A stretch of 64,000 bases of DNA from Algoriphagus sp. Y33 (GTDB lineage Bacteria; Bacteroidota; Bacteroidia; Cytophagales; Cyclobacteriaceae), in NCBI RefSeq assembly GCF_014838715.1, contig NZ_CP061947.1:1984001-2048000 (forward strand), written 5' to 3'. The notes beneath the pieces are model-generated. The model searched no databases, was not told the origin of the DNA, and was given only the letters and a program-made list of their open reading frames with translations. The position numbers and the translations under genes are program-made. Below, in pieces: positions 1-7,467 of this stretch; the stretch's first letter is position 1; each line of letters starts with the position of its first letter.

Positions 1-379
1 TGTAGACTGTCTTTGTGTGTAGCAAGGTTTCAAAGTCCATGTTTAAGCTGTCTCCCGGCTCAATATAAAAAAAACTAAAATCTAAGGACAAATAAACCGG
101 CTTATCTATGGCAACTTTTATTTCTGTTTTTAGATTGGTTGTAGTATCAATAGTGTTTAGTGGGGGAGGAACATACCTAGGATTAAAAAACAGTGGATTA
201 TGTTGGCCAAGAGACAAATATTTCCTGTCAGCATTTTTTTTGAGGTTTATTACAATTGTTGTGTTATAGATTTCCGGCTTTTCATCAGAGAGCACTTCGG
301 CATTCTGCGAATAACATGAAACACACCAAATAAACAGGTATGAAAGAATGGAAAGCGTCTTATAAAAATCAGGTAGCAT
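1..379 (-). CDS. Secreted TlpA/thioredoxin-like protein, N-terminal part (runs off the window)
   Basis: The minus strand is open from an ATG at 377-379 to the window edge, about 126 residues without a stop. It begins with a hydrophobic export signal (MLPDFYKTLSILSYLFIW, then CVSCYSQ, a possible lipobox). Near residue 105 it reads FYIEPGDSLNMDFE, which resembles the 'xxEPGDSxxV' segment of the beta-rich domain that precedes the thioredoxin fold in many Bacteroidota TlpA-like proteins. The thioredoxin domain itself would lie outside the window, so the assignment is inference. It follows the double-glycine peptide gene in the same direction, so it may be a redox partner or accessory of that peptide locus. 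Confidence 0.6.
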   Translation of the reverse strand, partial: MLPDFYKTLSILSYLFIWCVSCYSQNAEVLSDEKPEIYNTTIVINLKKNADRKYLSLGQHNPLFFNPRYVPPPLNTIDTTTNLKTEIKVAIDKPVYLSLDFSFFYIEPGDSLNMDFETLLHTKTVY

Positions 380-541
380 ATTTATTAGAGTAAAGTGCTT
401 GTCTAAAGAACTGAACATCTAGCAAGCCGATGTTAGTGCAATAGAATCTATATAAGCGAAGATCCTAACTTGTACTAAAGCCAACAAAAGAGACTGCTCC
501 GGGTTCTCTTGGTCAATTTCTTTTGCTGGCAGTAATTACAA

Positions 542-820
542 CTAGCACCAATAGGTAGAACCGTTGTTATATGAGCCGCCGTCACAGCAGTAGTTATGGC
601 AACTTGTACCACCGACACTAGAGCCACATGTGCCATAGCCATAGCTACCACTATTATTTGCGTGACAATATTGGGTGCAATTATTCGGACAAGGGTTGCC
701 GTTGTTGCCTCCTGGTGTACCTGAACCGGAACCACTTCCACCCATCACTCTTTTTAACTGCTCTCTGCTTAGCACCTCTGCTCCTGCAAAGTTGATTTTA
801 CCTAATCTTAACTTTTTCAT
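542..820 (-). CDS. Double-glycine leader peptide with eight-cysteine core (bacteriocin-like)
   Basis: A 92-residue protein. Residues 1-28 look like a Bacteroidota double-glycine leader: MKKLRLGKINF, then GAEVLSREQLKRVMGG with Gly-Gly at the expected processing site. The core (about 64 residues) is rich in Gly, Ser and Asn and contains exactly eight cysteines in the patterns CPNNC, QYC, GTC, TSC, YCC and a C-terminal WC, enough for four disulfides. Leaders of this kind are known to be cut by C39 peptidase domains of ABC exporters; no such exporter is in the window. It lies between a VKOR/DsbA oxidoreductase gene and a TlpA-like gene on the same strand, which suggests that its disulfides are formed by dedicated machinery. 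Its activity (bacteriocin, signal or structural peptide) cannot be told from sequence. Confidence 0.75.
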   Translation of the reverse strand: MKKLRLGKINFAGAEVLSREQLKRVMGGSGSGSGTPGGNNGNPCPNNCTQYCHANNSGSYGYGTCGSSVGGTSCHNYCCDGGSYNNGSTYWC

Positions 821-948
821 AATTTGGTTTTTTTAAATGTTTAAAAACTGTATTTAACCTCCCAGACCTGGCGGAGCACCTAGGAATATGCCCATTCATC
901 GCGACTGAATATTATTTACTTCCCAACTGGAAAAATTGAAAAGTTGAT

Positions 949-2511
949 TTAATCAAGTAAGTACTTTAGATAGTCTACGTTATAATCTTGAGGCAACTCA
1001 TACCCGTTAATAAACAAGGTTGGTGTATAAGAAATGTTTTCCTTAACACACCATTCCTCCATAGCCATCACTTTTTCCTCCTGTTGTATCAGTTCACCGT
1101 TCATTGGATATTTGGCAGCAAATGCACTATATTCTTTCTTTTCTGCTCCATACCAGTCATCCAAAGCTTGGTGCGTAAGTTTTGAATCACCTTTACCTTT
1201 TATTGCCAATAAATGCCGAACAGTCTTTTCCTTTTTCTCATCCCCGTTACCCGGTGTAAAAAGAATCTGAAGATCTATATTCCCCTTTGTAAAAAGGTTT
1301 TCCAATACTGGATGTACTTGGGCACATGGGGCGCAATAAGGATTGCATACTTTTATGACTTGGTGTTTCGCATTTTCTCCTTTCATCAATATTCCAAGCC
1401 CATGAGGATCATTCTTGATCTTTCTGGACCGCAAAAGAGACAATTCAAATAACTCCTTGTTGCTTTTAAGTTTAGCCATTTCTCTATTGGTGCTATAGAT
1501 CTTATCCTGTAGACCAAGTAGGGGTTTGATCAGAATCCCTACTAAGATTATTCCAGAGAATAAAAACAGAAAGAAACCGACTACAGACACATCAATTCCG
1601 CCTGACCAAAATAGTCCTCCAGATACAGCCAGAACTTCTAATATTAACACTCCCTGAATCAGCAAACAGAAACTACACCATTTCTTGATTACAAGTGACT
1701 GATAATAAAAAGAGTAGATCACCAACGGGAGGGTCGCTACACTTATCCAGGCAAGAAATGTAATGGATGAGAATGCTGATCCTACAAGCAAAACCGTCCC
1801 TGTAAAAAAGTATGCGAATGCCAGCAGACTTGGGTTGATTCTTCCTTCCAGCCATTGGAAAGCTTTTGAATTCAGAACCTTATTACAATCTACCTGCTTA
1901 CCTCCCAAGCAGAACTTTTGAAGGGTAGGATTATCATTGTCCTGCTGGTACCATAGTAGGACAGCCGAAATGGACAATCCCAATAGTTTAAGAACAAAAT
2001 AAAATAGGTGTAATCCTGAAATCCCATTTTCAATTATCCTAAGTCCAAGCCAAAACAAAAGGCTAACTCCAGAAACTATTGATATACCTTGGATGATACT
2101 CTGATCCCGAATCTTTTGGTTGATTTCCGGTTCCGCCGCATCTTCTCCAGCTTCTACCAATAGACTCACACCTGTCCAACTCTTTAAGAAATCCAGCCGG
2201 GATACATCCCTTTGCTTTCCCTCTTCATCAAATAGTGATACTAAATTTTCAGAAACAGCCGTGATCACATTAAAATAGCTGCCATTAGGCAGCGATACCT
2301 GAACGATTCCCGGTAGAGGAAAGCCATCCAGCCGATCCGACCCCAGCTTGACCGCCATAGATCCAACCCCATACTCCTCTAAGGTGTCTGATATACCAAG
2401 TAAGCTGGGATATTGGGGATGGGTGAGAATTTTTTCTTTAAGGAATTTGCCAGTATAAGGCACCTTAAGGGCTTCCAGTAATCTCTTGCAAATGACAAAA
2501 CAGTTATCCAT
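949..2511 (-). CDS. VKOR-DsbA fusion oxidoreductase with N-terminal C39-like domain
   Basis: About 520 residues. The ATG at 2509-2511 is preferred over an upstream TTG. Residues 1-130 resemble a C39 peptidase fold (ILTHPQYPSLLGISDTLEEYG, then PGIVQV and NGSYFNVIT), but the position where C39 enzymes have the catalytic His reads SYFNV, so it is probably a non-cleaving, peptide-binding version. A membrane section of several helices follows, with VKOR hallmarks: a Cys pair around CLGGKQVDC and the redox motif WCSFC. The C-terminal domain is thioredoxin/DsbA-like with VCNPYCAPC (CAPC active site). Such fusions couple quinone reduction to disulfide formation in exported proteins. The neighbouring eight-Cys peptide is the obvious substrate (inference). 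Confidence 0.85.
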   Translation of the reverse strand: MDNCFVICKRLLEALKVPYTGKFLKEKILTHPQYPSLLGISDTLEEYGVGSMAVKLGSDRLDGFPLPGIVQVSLPNGSYFNVITAVSENLVSLFDEEGKQRDVSRLDFLKSWTGVSLLVEAGEDAAEPEINQKIRDQSIIQGISIVSGVSLLFWLGLRIIENGISGLHLFYFVLKLLGLSISAVLLWYQQDNDNPTLQKFCLGGKQVDCNKVLNSKAFQWLEGRINPSLLAFAYFFTGTVLLVGSAFSSITFLAWISVATLPLVIYSFYYQSLVIKKWCSFCLLIQGVLILEVLAVSGGLFWSGGIDVSVVGFFLFLFSGIILVGILIKPLLGLQDKIYSTNREMAKLKSNKELFELSLLRSRKIKNDPHGLGILMKGENAKHQVIKVCNPYCAPCAQVHPVLENLFTKGNIDLQILFTPGNGDEKKEKTVRHLLAIKGKGDSKLTHQALDDWYGAEKKEYSAFAAKYPMNGELIQQEEKVMAMEEWCVKENISYTPTLFINGYELPQDYNVDYLKYLLD

Positions 2512-2648
2512 TGAGAAGAAATAAAAATTCAACTAAAATTTTGATGTTTAAAATGATTCAATAAATTTGAAAAATAAGTTTTTAAAAGACTATACCGTAT
2601 TTTCTAATTTTCAGTAACTTTTTACTAACCCAATTAACCTTTTAAGCG

Positions 2649-2936
2649 ATGAAAATAGGCCATCAATTGAAAAAAGCCAGAGAATCTAACAAACTAAGCC
2701 AGCATGAAGTGTCCGACCTTTTAGGCATTTCACAAAAGACACTATCCAATATAGAGAGCAACAAATCCCAGCCGACTGTTGCACAACTTGCTTTGATGGG
2801 AGATATTTACAAGTTGGATATTCTAAAATTGTTATCCGAAAACGGAATCCATTTATCCCCCTCTCGCAATCTCTCTGAAGCTGAAAAAGAATTACAAAAC
2901 CTGAAAAATGCACTGGGAAGAATTATTGGAAAATAA
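2649..2936 (+). CDS. XRE-family HTH regulator
   Basis: A 95-residue protein, essentially one Cro/C1 helix-turn-helix domain (residues 4-58): LKKARESNKLSQHEVSDLLGISQKTLSNIE, with the turn and recognition helix at LGISQKTLSNIE. A short helical tail follows (EAEKELQNLKNALG), which may dimerise. It is divergent from the VKOR gene, with a 137-bp AT-rich interval between the two starts that must hold both promoters. This position suggests that it controls the peptide locus and itself, which is inference from layout. Confidence 0.85.
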   Translation: MKIGHQLKKARESNKLSQHEVSDLLGISQKTLSNIESNKSQPTVAQLALMGDIYKLDILKLLSENGIHLSPSRNLSEAEKELQNLKNALGRIIGK

Positions 2937-3021
2937 AGTCTCTCCTTGCTGAGAAAAGGTTATGGCTATGTAAGATAAACTACTACAGAAGGGAAATCAC
3001 CTCTAAAATTCCAATTTGTAG

Positions 3022-3083
3022 AACTCTTCAAGGGTTAATATTTGAAAATAAACGCACTTACGTTAACGAACCCTTGAAGAGTT
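3022..3083. terminator. 15-bp perfect inverted repeat with long loop
   Basis: The arms AACTCTTCAAGGGTT (3022-3036) and AACCCTTGAAGAGTT (3069-3083) are perfectly complementary around a 32-nt loop. A T-run follows at 3082-3087, so it could terminate the XRE gene. The loop is longer than usual for an intrinsic terminator, so a small structured RNA or the trace of a short mobile palindrome is also possible. Confidence 0.5.
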
Positions 3084-3208
3084 TTTTAGGATAAAAGTGT
3101 TTTGCTTGACCGACATCTCATGACCTGCCTGGAACGGCAGGCAACCTTGGACTTATGGTAATAAAGGCTCAAGACTTCTTTTTACCTAGACTGATTTGAT
3201 CCCCTGAA

Positions 3209-3232
3209 CAATGCAGTCTGAAGACTGCATTG
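3209..3232. repeat. Near-perfect 11-bp palindrome (REP-like)
   Basis: CAATGCAGTCT and AGACTGCATTG are separated by two bases, just after the stop of the minus-strand DinB gene (3248). It may act as its terminator or be an extragenic palindrome. The rest of 2937-3247 (311 bases) shows no coding signal, only this element, the 3022-3083 inverted repeat and a small CTGCC/GGCAG dyad near 3125-3140. Confidence 0.5.
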
Positions 3233-3247
3233 CATTCTTAGTCTACG

Positions 3248-3694
3248 CTACCTATCCAGAAGCCTTCTATGGTAATTTATTTGGCCTAAATGGTAGTTGA
3301 AATGGCCATAAAGGTGTATTAGAAAATAACTGTGAGACATTTTTGATCCAAATACTTTCAAAGGATAGTCTTTGTCAAGCATTGCTTCATCCAAACCTTC
3401 CAGACTGGCTGTCACTATGCCTTGTAATTTCTCCACCATATCCACCAATTCAGATCTGGGGACACCCTTGCCGGAAAATTCAAATTCCCGATTGCGGATG
3501 TAGTCAAACCCTCCTATTTCTTTGCCTACAAAGTGAGACATATTTCCCAGCAGATGAAGACAAAGGTTGCCCGCTGAGTTTGCAATACTGTGGTCTATTT
3601 TCCACAAGTTTTCTTCGTTGGAGTAAGCTTCGATTTCCTGTTTCAGTCGATCTGTATCCCGCTCAAAAAGTTGTATTAATTCTTCAATTGTCAT
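3248..3694 (-). CDS. DinB-superfamily protein (DUF1572-like)
   Basis: A 148-residue four-helix-bundle protein of the DinB/YfiT superfamily. These proteins bind a metal through three histidines and often act as thiol-dependent transferases; the substrate here is unknown. Likely ligands are the His residues in LCLHLLGNMSHF (residues 45-56) and in the C-terminal segment HLYGHFNYHLGQINYH. The start ATG is followed by a typical amphipathic helix (IEELIQLFERDTDRLKQEI). It lies 5 bases after the muramidase gene in the same direction, so the two may be co-transcribed. A second, unrelated DinB-type gene occurs at 44528. Confidence 0.8.
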   Translation of the reverse strand: MTIEELIQLFERDTDRLKQEIEAYSNEENLWKIDHSIANSAGNLCLHLLGNMSHFVGKEIGGFDYIRNREFEFSGKGVPRSELVDMVEKLQGIVTASLEGLDEAMLDKDYPLKVFGSKMSHSYFLIHLYGHFNYHLGQINYHRRLLDR

Positions 3695-3699
3695 ATTTG

Positions 3700-4527
3700 T
3701 TAAAATGTAGAGTATTTCAAATAGGCTTTAGCCATTTTTTCATCATATTTATTCTGAGCGTATGCAGGGCCATTATAGCAGTACGCAAATTTTGCCCAGT
3801 TTTTATCTTGTAGATACGTCAAGCATCGATTTTTGAGGATATATCTACCAAAAGCTTCCAAGTGATTTCTTTCATGCAGGTGCATTTCATCTACAAACTG
3901 CTGAACAGATTCATAACCAAGGGGTAGTGCATGAAATCCCATAACCTGATAGCTTCCCCATGATGCAGAAGCAAGTGCAGCTTCTTTGAATCCCGGATCA
4001 GTGGAAATCGAAATTGCCTGCTCCAAGCGCCGGTACTCTGCTGTACCTCCCAAGTAGTGTTTTTTGACAAAACTCTTATGCAGTACACTTTTGTTGGAAG
4101 AATTGGCGAAATGCTCCGGATCAATGCCTCTGGCTTTTAACTGCCTCCAGAAAACGTGCCCCTCGAAAAGAATCTTGGGTCTGCCATCTATTAAAAATCC
4201 TTTCCCCGAACTTTCTACTTCATTTACAGCTTTTACTGCAGCAAGTTCCAGTTGATATTTAGTTGCGAAATCAATGAGATCCTGCTCCCCAAGAAATACA
4301 TCACCAAATACATCTGCAGGTTTTGTTTTGTCAATGAGCAGAGTCCAGGTTTTTACTCCCACTACCCCATCGACTACGAGTTGCTCCTTTTTCTGGAAGT
4401 CTTTGACAGCAGTATCGGTTTCAACTCCGAAATATCCTGATGCGGGAATCTCATAGCCAACCTTTCCGAGAAGCTCCTGTAAAAATGAAACAGATGAGCC
4501 CCTTGATCTCAGTCTTATAGTTTGCAT
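3700..4527 (-). CDS. Peptidoglycan N-acetylmuramidase with peptidoglycan-binding domain
   Basis: About 275 residues from the ATG at 4525-4527; a start 11 codons upstream adds a short unrelated-looking stretch. Residues 1-65 are a PG_binding_1 domain (TIRLRSRGSSVSFLQELLGK, later GYFGVETDTAVKDFQ and GVVGVKTW). The remainder matches the DUF3380 N-acetylmuramidase domain: EVESSGKGFLIDGRPKILFE, with the catalytic Glu expected here, then SASWGSYQVMGFH and AYCYNGPAYAQNKYD. No signal peptide is visible, as in phage-type endolysins. No other phage genes are nearby, so it is a stand-alone lysin or a domesticated prophage or toxin gene. Confidence 0.85.
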   Translation of the reverse strand: MQTIRLRSRGSSVSFLQELLGKVGYEIPASGYFGVETDTAVKDFQKKEQLVVDGVVGVKTWTLLIDKTKPADVFGDVFLGEQDLIDFATKYQLELAAVKAVNEVESSGKGFLIDGRPKILFEGHVFWRQLKARGIDPEHFANSSNKSVLHKSFVKKHYLGGTAEYRRLEQAISISTDPGFKEAALASASWGSYQVMGFHALPLGYESVQQFVDEMHLHERNHLEAFGRYILKNRCLTYLQDKNWAKFAYCYNGPAYAQNKYDEKMAKAYLKYSTF

Positions 4528-4603
4528 TGCTATATCAGTTAAAAATAAAAAGCACTTCAAGTTAACTGAAGCGCTTCATATTAGCAATTACATTTATTAC
4601 CAA

Positions 4604-5998
4604 TTATTCAGGATCAATCACATTTTTACGCATTCCAAACTTACTGGCTTTCATTGCTTTTGGCTCAGAAGGATCCTTCGGTTCAGTTGGTTTTTTTCCC
4701 TCTATTGGCTTAGCTTGCCCTTCAATATTCGTCTGGCTTTTAGAATTTTCTCTTTTTGGAAATGGCTTTTTATTTCCTCCGGAACCTGATTTCTTATTTT
4801 TGCTGAGTGTTGGTTTTTTCTTTGAACCAAAGTCAGATTTGCCTTTTTCAGCAGTTCCTGTATACACCGGTCCTGCTTCAAATCCTTCCGGCAAAGGCAT
4901 TTGAGGCACTTTCATCCCTATTAGTTTTTCTATTCGGTCAAACTTATGCTGATCCTTAGGATTGACGAACGTAATAGCAGCGCCTTTAGCATCTGCACGG
5001 GCGGTACGCCCTACCCTGTGTACATAGTCTTCAGGGTCAGATGGAGTGTCATAATTAATCACCAATTCTATTCCTACCACATCGATGCCGCGGGAAATAA
5101 TATCTGTTCCTATCAGAATTTTCACTGATTTATTCTTGAAGGCAGACATGATCTTTTCCCGCTCTACCTGCTCTAGATCTGAATGAAATGCCTCTATATC
5201 AAAATGCTTTTTCAGCACTTTATACAGTGATTTCACTTTATCCTTAGTCGAAGCAAAAATTATCACTGCTTCGTAAGCTTTCTGAGAAAGAATATTTTTG
5301 ACTAATTCCTCCTTCTGCGTATCATATACAGAGTACATTGACTGAGTGACTCCTTCAGCAGTTTTTCCTATTGAAATGGATATCTCAGAAGGATTATTCA
5401 GAAACTTCATGCTGAACTGCCTGATCTTCGGAGGCATGGTGGCTGAGAAAAGGACCGTTTGACGATCCTTGGGAAGGTAATTGACTATTTTCAGAATATC
5501 ATCTGAAAATCCCATATCCATCATCCTGTCCGCTTCGTCAAGAATCAAATGTTCTAGCGATGTCAAGTCGATTTTACCTCCCGCCAGCAGAGCAATCAGT
5601 CTACCGGGGGTAGCTACGATAATCTCTGCACCTGTTTCTAGAGCCTTTTTCTGTTGCTCCCATACGATGCCGTCCCCTCCTCCATAAATTGGGATAGAGC
5701 TTATTCCCAAGAAATAGGCAAAACCCTGGATTTGCTGATCTATCTGTATAGCAAGCTCACGAGTCGGAGCCAGAATAAGTGTATTCAGTGTACTGCTCCC
5801 TTTTTTGCTTATTTTATTAAGGATAGGAAGAATAAATGCGGCAGTCTTGCCTGTTCCTGTCTGGGCACAGGCGATAAGATCCTTGTTTTCCATAATGACC
5901 GGAATGGCCATTTCTTGGATTGGAGTTGGTTTTTCGTAACCCATTGCGTCCAGTCCTTCCTGGAGCGAGATTTCGAAATTAAATGCTGAGAATTCCAA
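4604..5998 (-). CDS. rhlE: DEAD-box ATP-dependent RNA helicase, RhlE type
   Basis: 464 residues. All core motifs are visible: Q motif (GYEKPTPIQ, about residue 20), Walker A AQTGTGKTAAF, PTRELAIQ, TPGRL, the DEAD box LDEADRMMDMGF, SAT, and HRVGRTARA near residue 330. After about residue 375 comes a basic, low-complexity tail (GSKKKPTLSKNKKSGSGG and similar), typical of RhlE-like helicases that remodel ribosomal RNA or aid growth in the cold. It is monocistronic, with 190 non-coding bases before the divergent gene at 6189. Confidence 0.95.
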   Translation of the reverse strand: MEFSAFNFEISLQEGLDAMGYEKPTPIQEMAIPVIMENKDLIACAQTGTGKTAAFILPILNKISKKGSSTLNTLILAPTRELAIQIDQQIQGFAYFLGISSIPIYGGGDGIVWEQQKKALETGAEIIVATPGRLIALLAGGKIDLTSLEHLILDEADRMMDMGFSDDILKIVNYLPKDRQTVLFSATMPPKIRQFSMKFLNNPSEISISIGKTAEGVTQSMYSVYDTQKEELVKNILSQKAYEAVIIFASTKDKVKSLYKVLKKHFDIEAFHSDLEQVEREKIMSAFKNKSVKILIGTDIISRGIDVVGIELVINYDTPSDPEDYVHRVGRTARADAKGAAITFVNPKDQHKFDRIEKLIGMKVPQMPLPEGFEAGPVYTGTAEKGKSDFGSKKKPTLSKNKKSGSGGNKKPFPKRENSKSQTNIEGQAKPIEGKKPTEPKDPSEPKAMKASKFGMRKNVIDPE

Positions 5999-6188
5999 AT
6001 TGTGGTGAGTGTAGTATTATAAAAAGCAGGCAATACTTTTTCGCCTTCCCAAATATAACCCCTAAATGTACAGAAACACAAATACATGGATTTTTAGAAA
6101 TCAAATTACTTTAATTCCAAACCTTCTCTAAGATTAGGGTTGGTTTGAATCCTTCTTTTAGGCTATATTTCATTGAAATTGATAAATC

Positions 6189-7265
6189 ATGGTTTACTTT
6201 AAACTCCAATACAGGATTATCTTGTTATTCAGATGCTTTTTCATTCTGTTTTTCACTGACCCATTGGTGATTAATGGGCAGAATTTTGGGATTAGGGGAA
6301 AGCTACTTGATGCCGAAACCCAAAAAACCATAGACAATGCGAATATTAATCTGAAGGGCTCAGACATTAGTGAAGTCTCTGTGGGAGGAGGCTATTTCAA
6401 ATTAGAAAATATTACCAAAGGCAGGTACACACTTTTCATAAACGCTAAAGGATATGTACATTATGAGCAAGTAGTTAATCTCAAAGATGAACTGGACTTG
6501 GGCACAATATATTTGCTAAAACAAGGGGCTTCCGGGACAGGTGCAGCTCTGAACCATACAATCAGAGCTACCAACATCACCAATCTTTTCAATGAAAGGC
6601 CTAACCTGATGGGCGGCAATATGATCTACGGCATCGCACCCGAGCCTACCCAAGTAGAGGGTGATAATTACCTGGATTCCAAGTGGAATACTGCCTCTAT
6701 CCTTCTCTATAGAGATAATAAAATGCTTGAAGGATCAAGAGTCCGTTACAACATTACCTCCAATCTGTTTGAGCTATTGAATTCTGAGACACTAAAAATC
6801 AGCACAATACCGGGAATTCGCGTTCAAAATTTAGTTTGGGTGGATTCTGCGCACAGGGTTCCACGGTATTTTGTCAATGGAAAAGATTTCTTGGATGAGG
6901 GAGCTCCAATTTCAGGCTTTTTTGAAGTGCTGGTGGATGGTGAACTACCGCTTATGAGAAGAACTATAGCCATTTTCAAAGAGTCCAATTACAATGAGGC
7001 CTTAATGATAGGCAATAGAAACCATCAACTAATCAAGCGGGATCTTTATTATTACTTGGTAGGCAGGGATGTGATAGAGGTGCCCACCAACCGGAAAAAG
7101 CTTTTCGGAATCTTCGGGCAAAAAGCCGAAGAAATGAAAGAATATGTCGATTCAAATGAGCTTTCCGTAAAAGATCCAAAAACCTTGTTTCAGCTGTTCA
7201 CTTTTTATAATGCCAAATTTCCTGATTTCAAACCGGTAATGACAACGCTGGTAAAATATAACTAA
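6189..7265 (+). CDS. Exported protein with carboxypeptidase-regulatory-like domain
   Basis: 358 residues. An N-terminal signal (about residues 1-30, ending near INGQN) is followed by a CarboxypepD_reg-like beta sandwich (residues 33-110): IRGKLLDAETQKTIDNANINLKG, later GGYFKLENITKGRYTLFINAKGY. This domain often begins TonB-dependent receptors, but no receptor barrel follows. The rest (residues 115-358) is uncharacterised, with a segment like the 'MLEGSxVRYNxxxNxFE' region of Bacteroidota exported proteins. It is probably periplasmic or attached to the outer membrane; function unknown. Confidence 0.7.
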   Translation: MVYFKLQYRIILLFRCFFILFFTDPLVINGQNFGIRGKLLDAETQKTIDNANINLKGSDISEVSVGGGYFKLENITKGRYTLFINAKGYVHYEQVVNLKDELDLGTIYLLKQGASGTGAALNHTIRATNITNLFNERPNLMGGNMIYGIAPEPTQVEGDNYLDSKWNTASILLYRDNKMLEGSRVRYNITSNLFELLNSETLKISTIPGIRVQNLVWVDSAHRVPRYFVNGKDFLDEGAPISGFFEVLVDGELPLMRRTIAIFKESNYNEALMIGNRNHQLIKRDLYYYLVGRDVIEVPTNRKKLFGIFGQKAEEMKEYVDSNELSVKDPKTLFQLFTFYNAKFPDFKPVMTTLVKYN

Positions 7266-7280
7266 ACCGTTTTCCCAATT

Positions 7281-7467
7281 CATATGAAATCGAGCATGAG
7301 GAAAAACCTCACACACTGGAATGATTATCAGCTATGCGAGATTCCATATGGCCTTTAAAAATCAATTTATAATCATATGAAATCGAGCATGTCGAAGACG
7401 ACACACAGAGGGATGATTATTCACACGGCGAGATTCCATATGGCCATTGAAAAACAATTATAAACAT
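7281..7467 (+). repeat. Start-codon-associated palindromic repeat, two tandem copies (locus A)
   Basis: Copy 1 starts CATATGAAATCGAGC at 7281 and its palindromic part ends GCGAGATTCCATATG at 7350. An A-rich spacer (7351-7373) follows, then copy 2 at 7374-7442 and a second spacer. The next CATATG (7465-7470) contains the start codon of the ggt gene. Periods are 93 and 91 bp. The ends are imperfect inverted repeats (CATATGAAATCGAGC against CATATGGAATCTCGC). Each copy holds a short frame: 7284-7358 (MKSSMRKNLTHW..., 24 residues) and 7377-7463 (MKSSMSKTTHRG..., 28 residues, stop 4 bases before the ggt ATG). Related copies occur at 11832, 23112 and 25046. Confidence 0.85.

Noticed and set aside
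475..741. 88-codon frame overlapping the double-glycine peptide
   Set aside because: It is a shadow in another frame of the repetitive peptide gene, rich in Ala, Thr and Val without family resemblance.
3343..3813. 156-codon plus-strand open frame
   Set aside because: It is antisense to the DinB and muramidase genes and has biased, non-protein-like composition.
3700..4527. Prophage remnant around the muramidase
   Set aside because: No holin, tail, integrase or attachment-site signals are nearby; only the lysin-like gene is seen.
7284..7358. MKSS short frames as conserved functional peptides
   Set aside because: Beyond MKSS the copies use two different frames and differ in length, so the peptide itself does not appear conserved; kept only as a possible leader or coupling signal.
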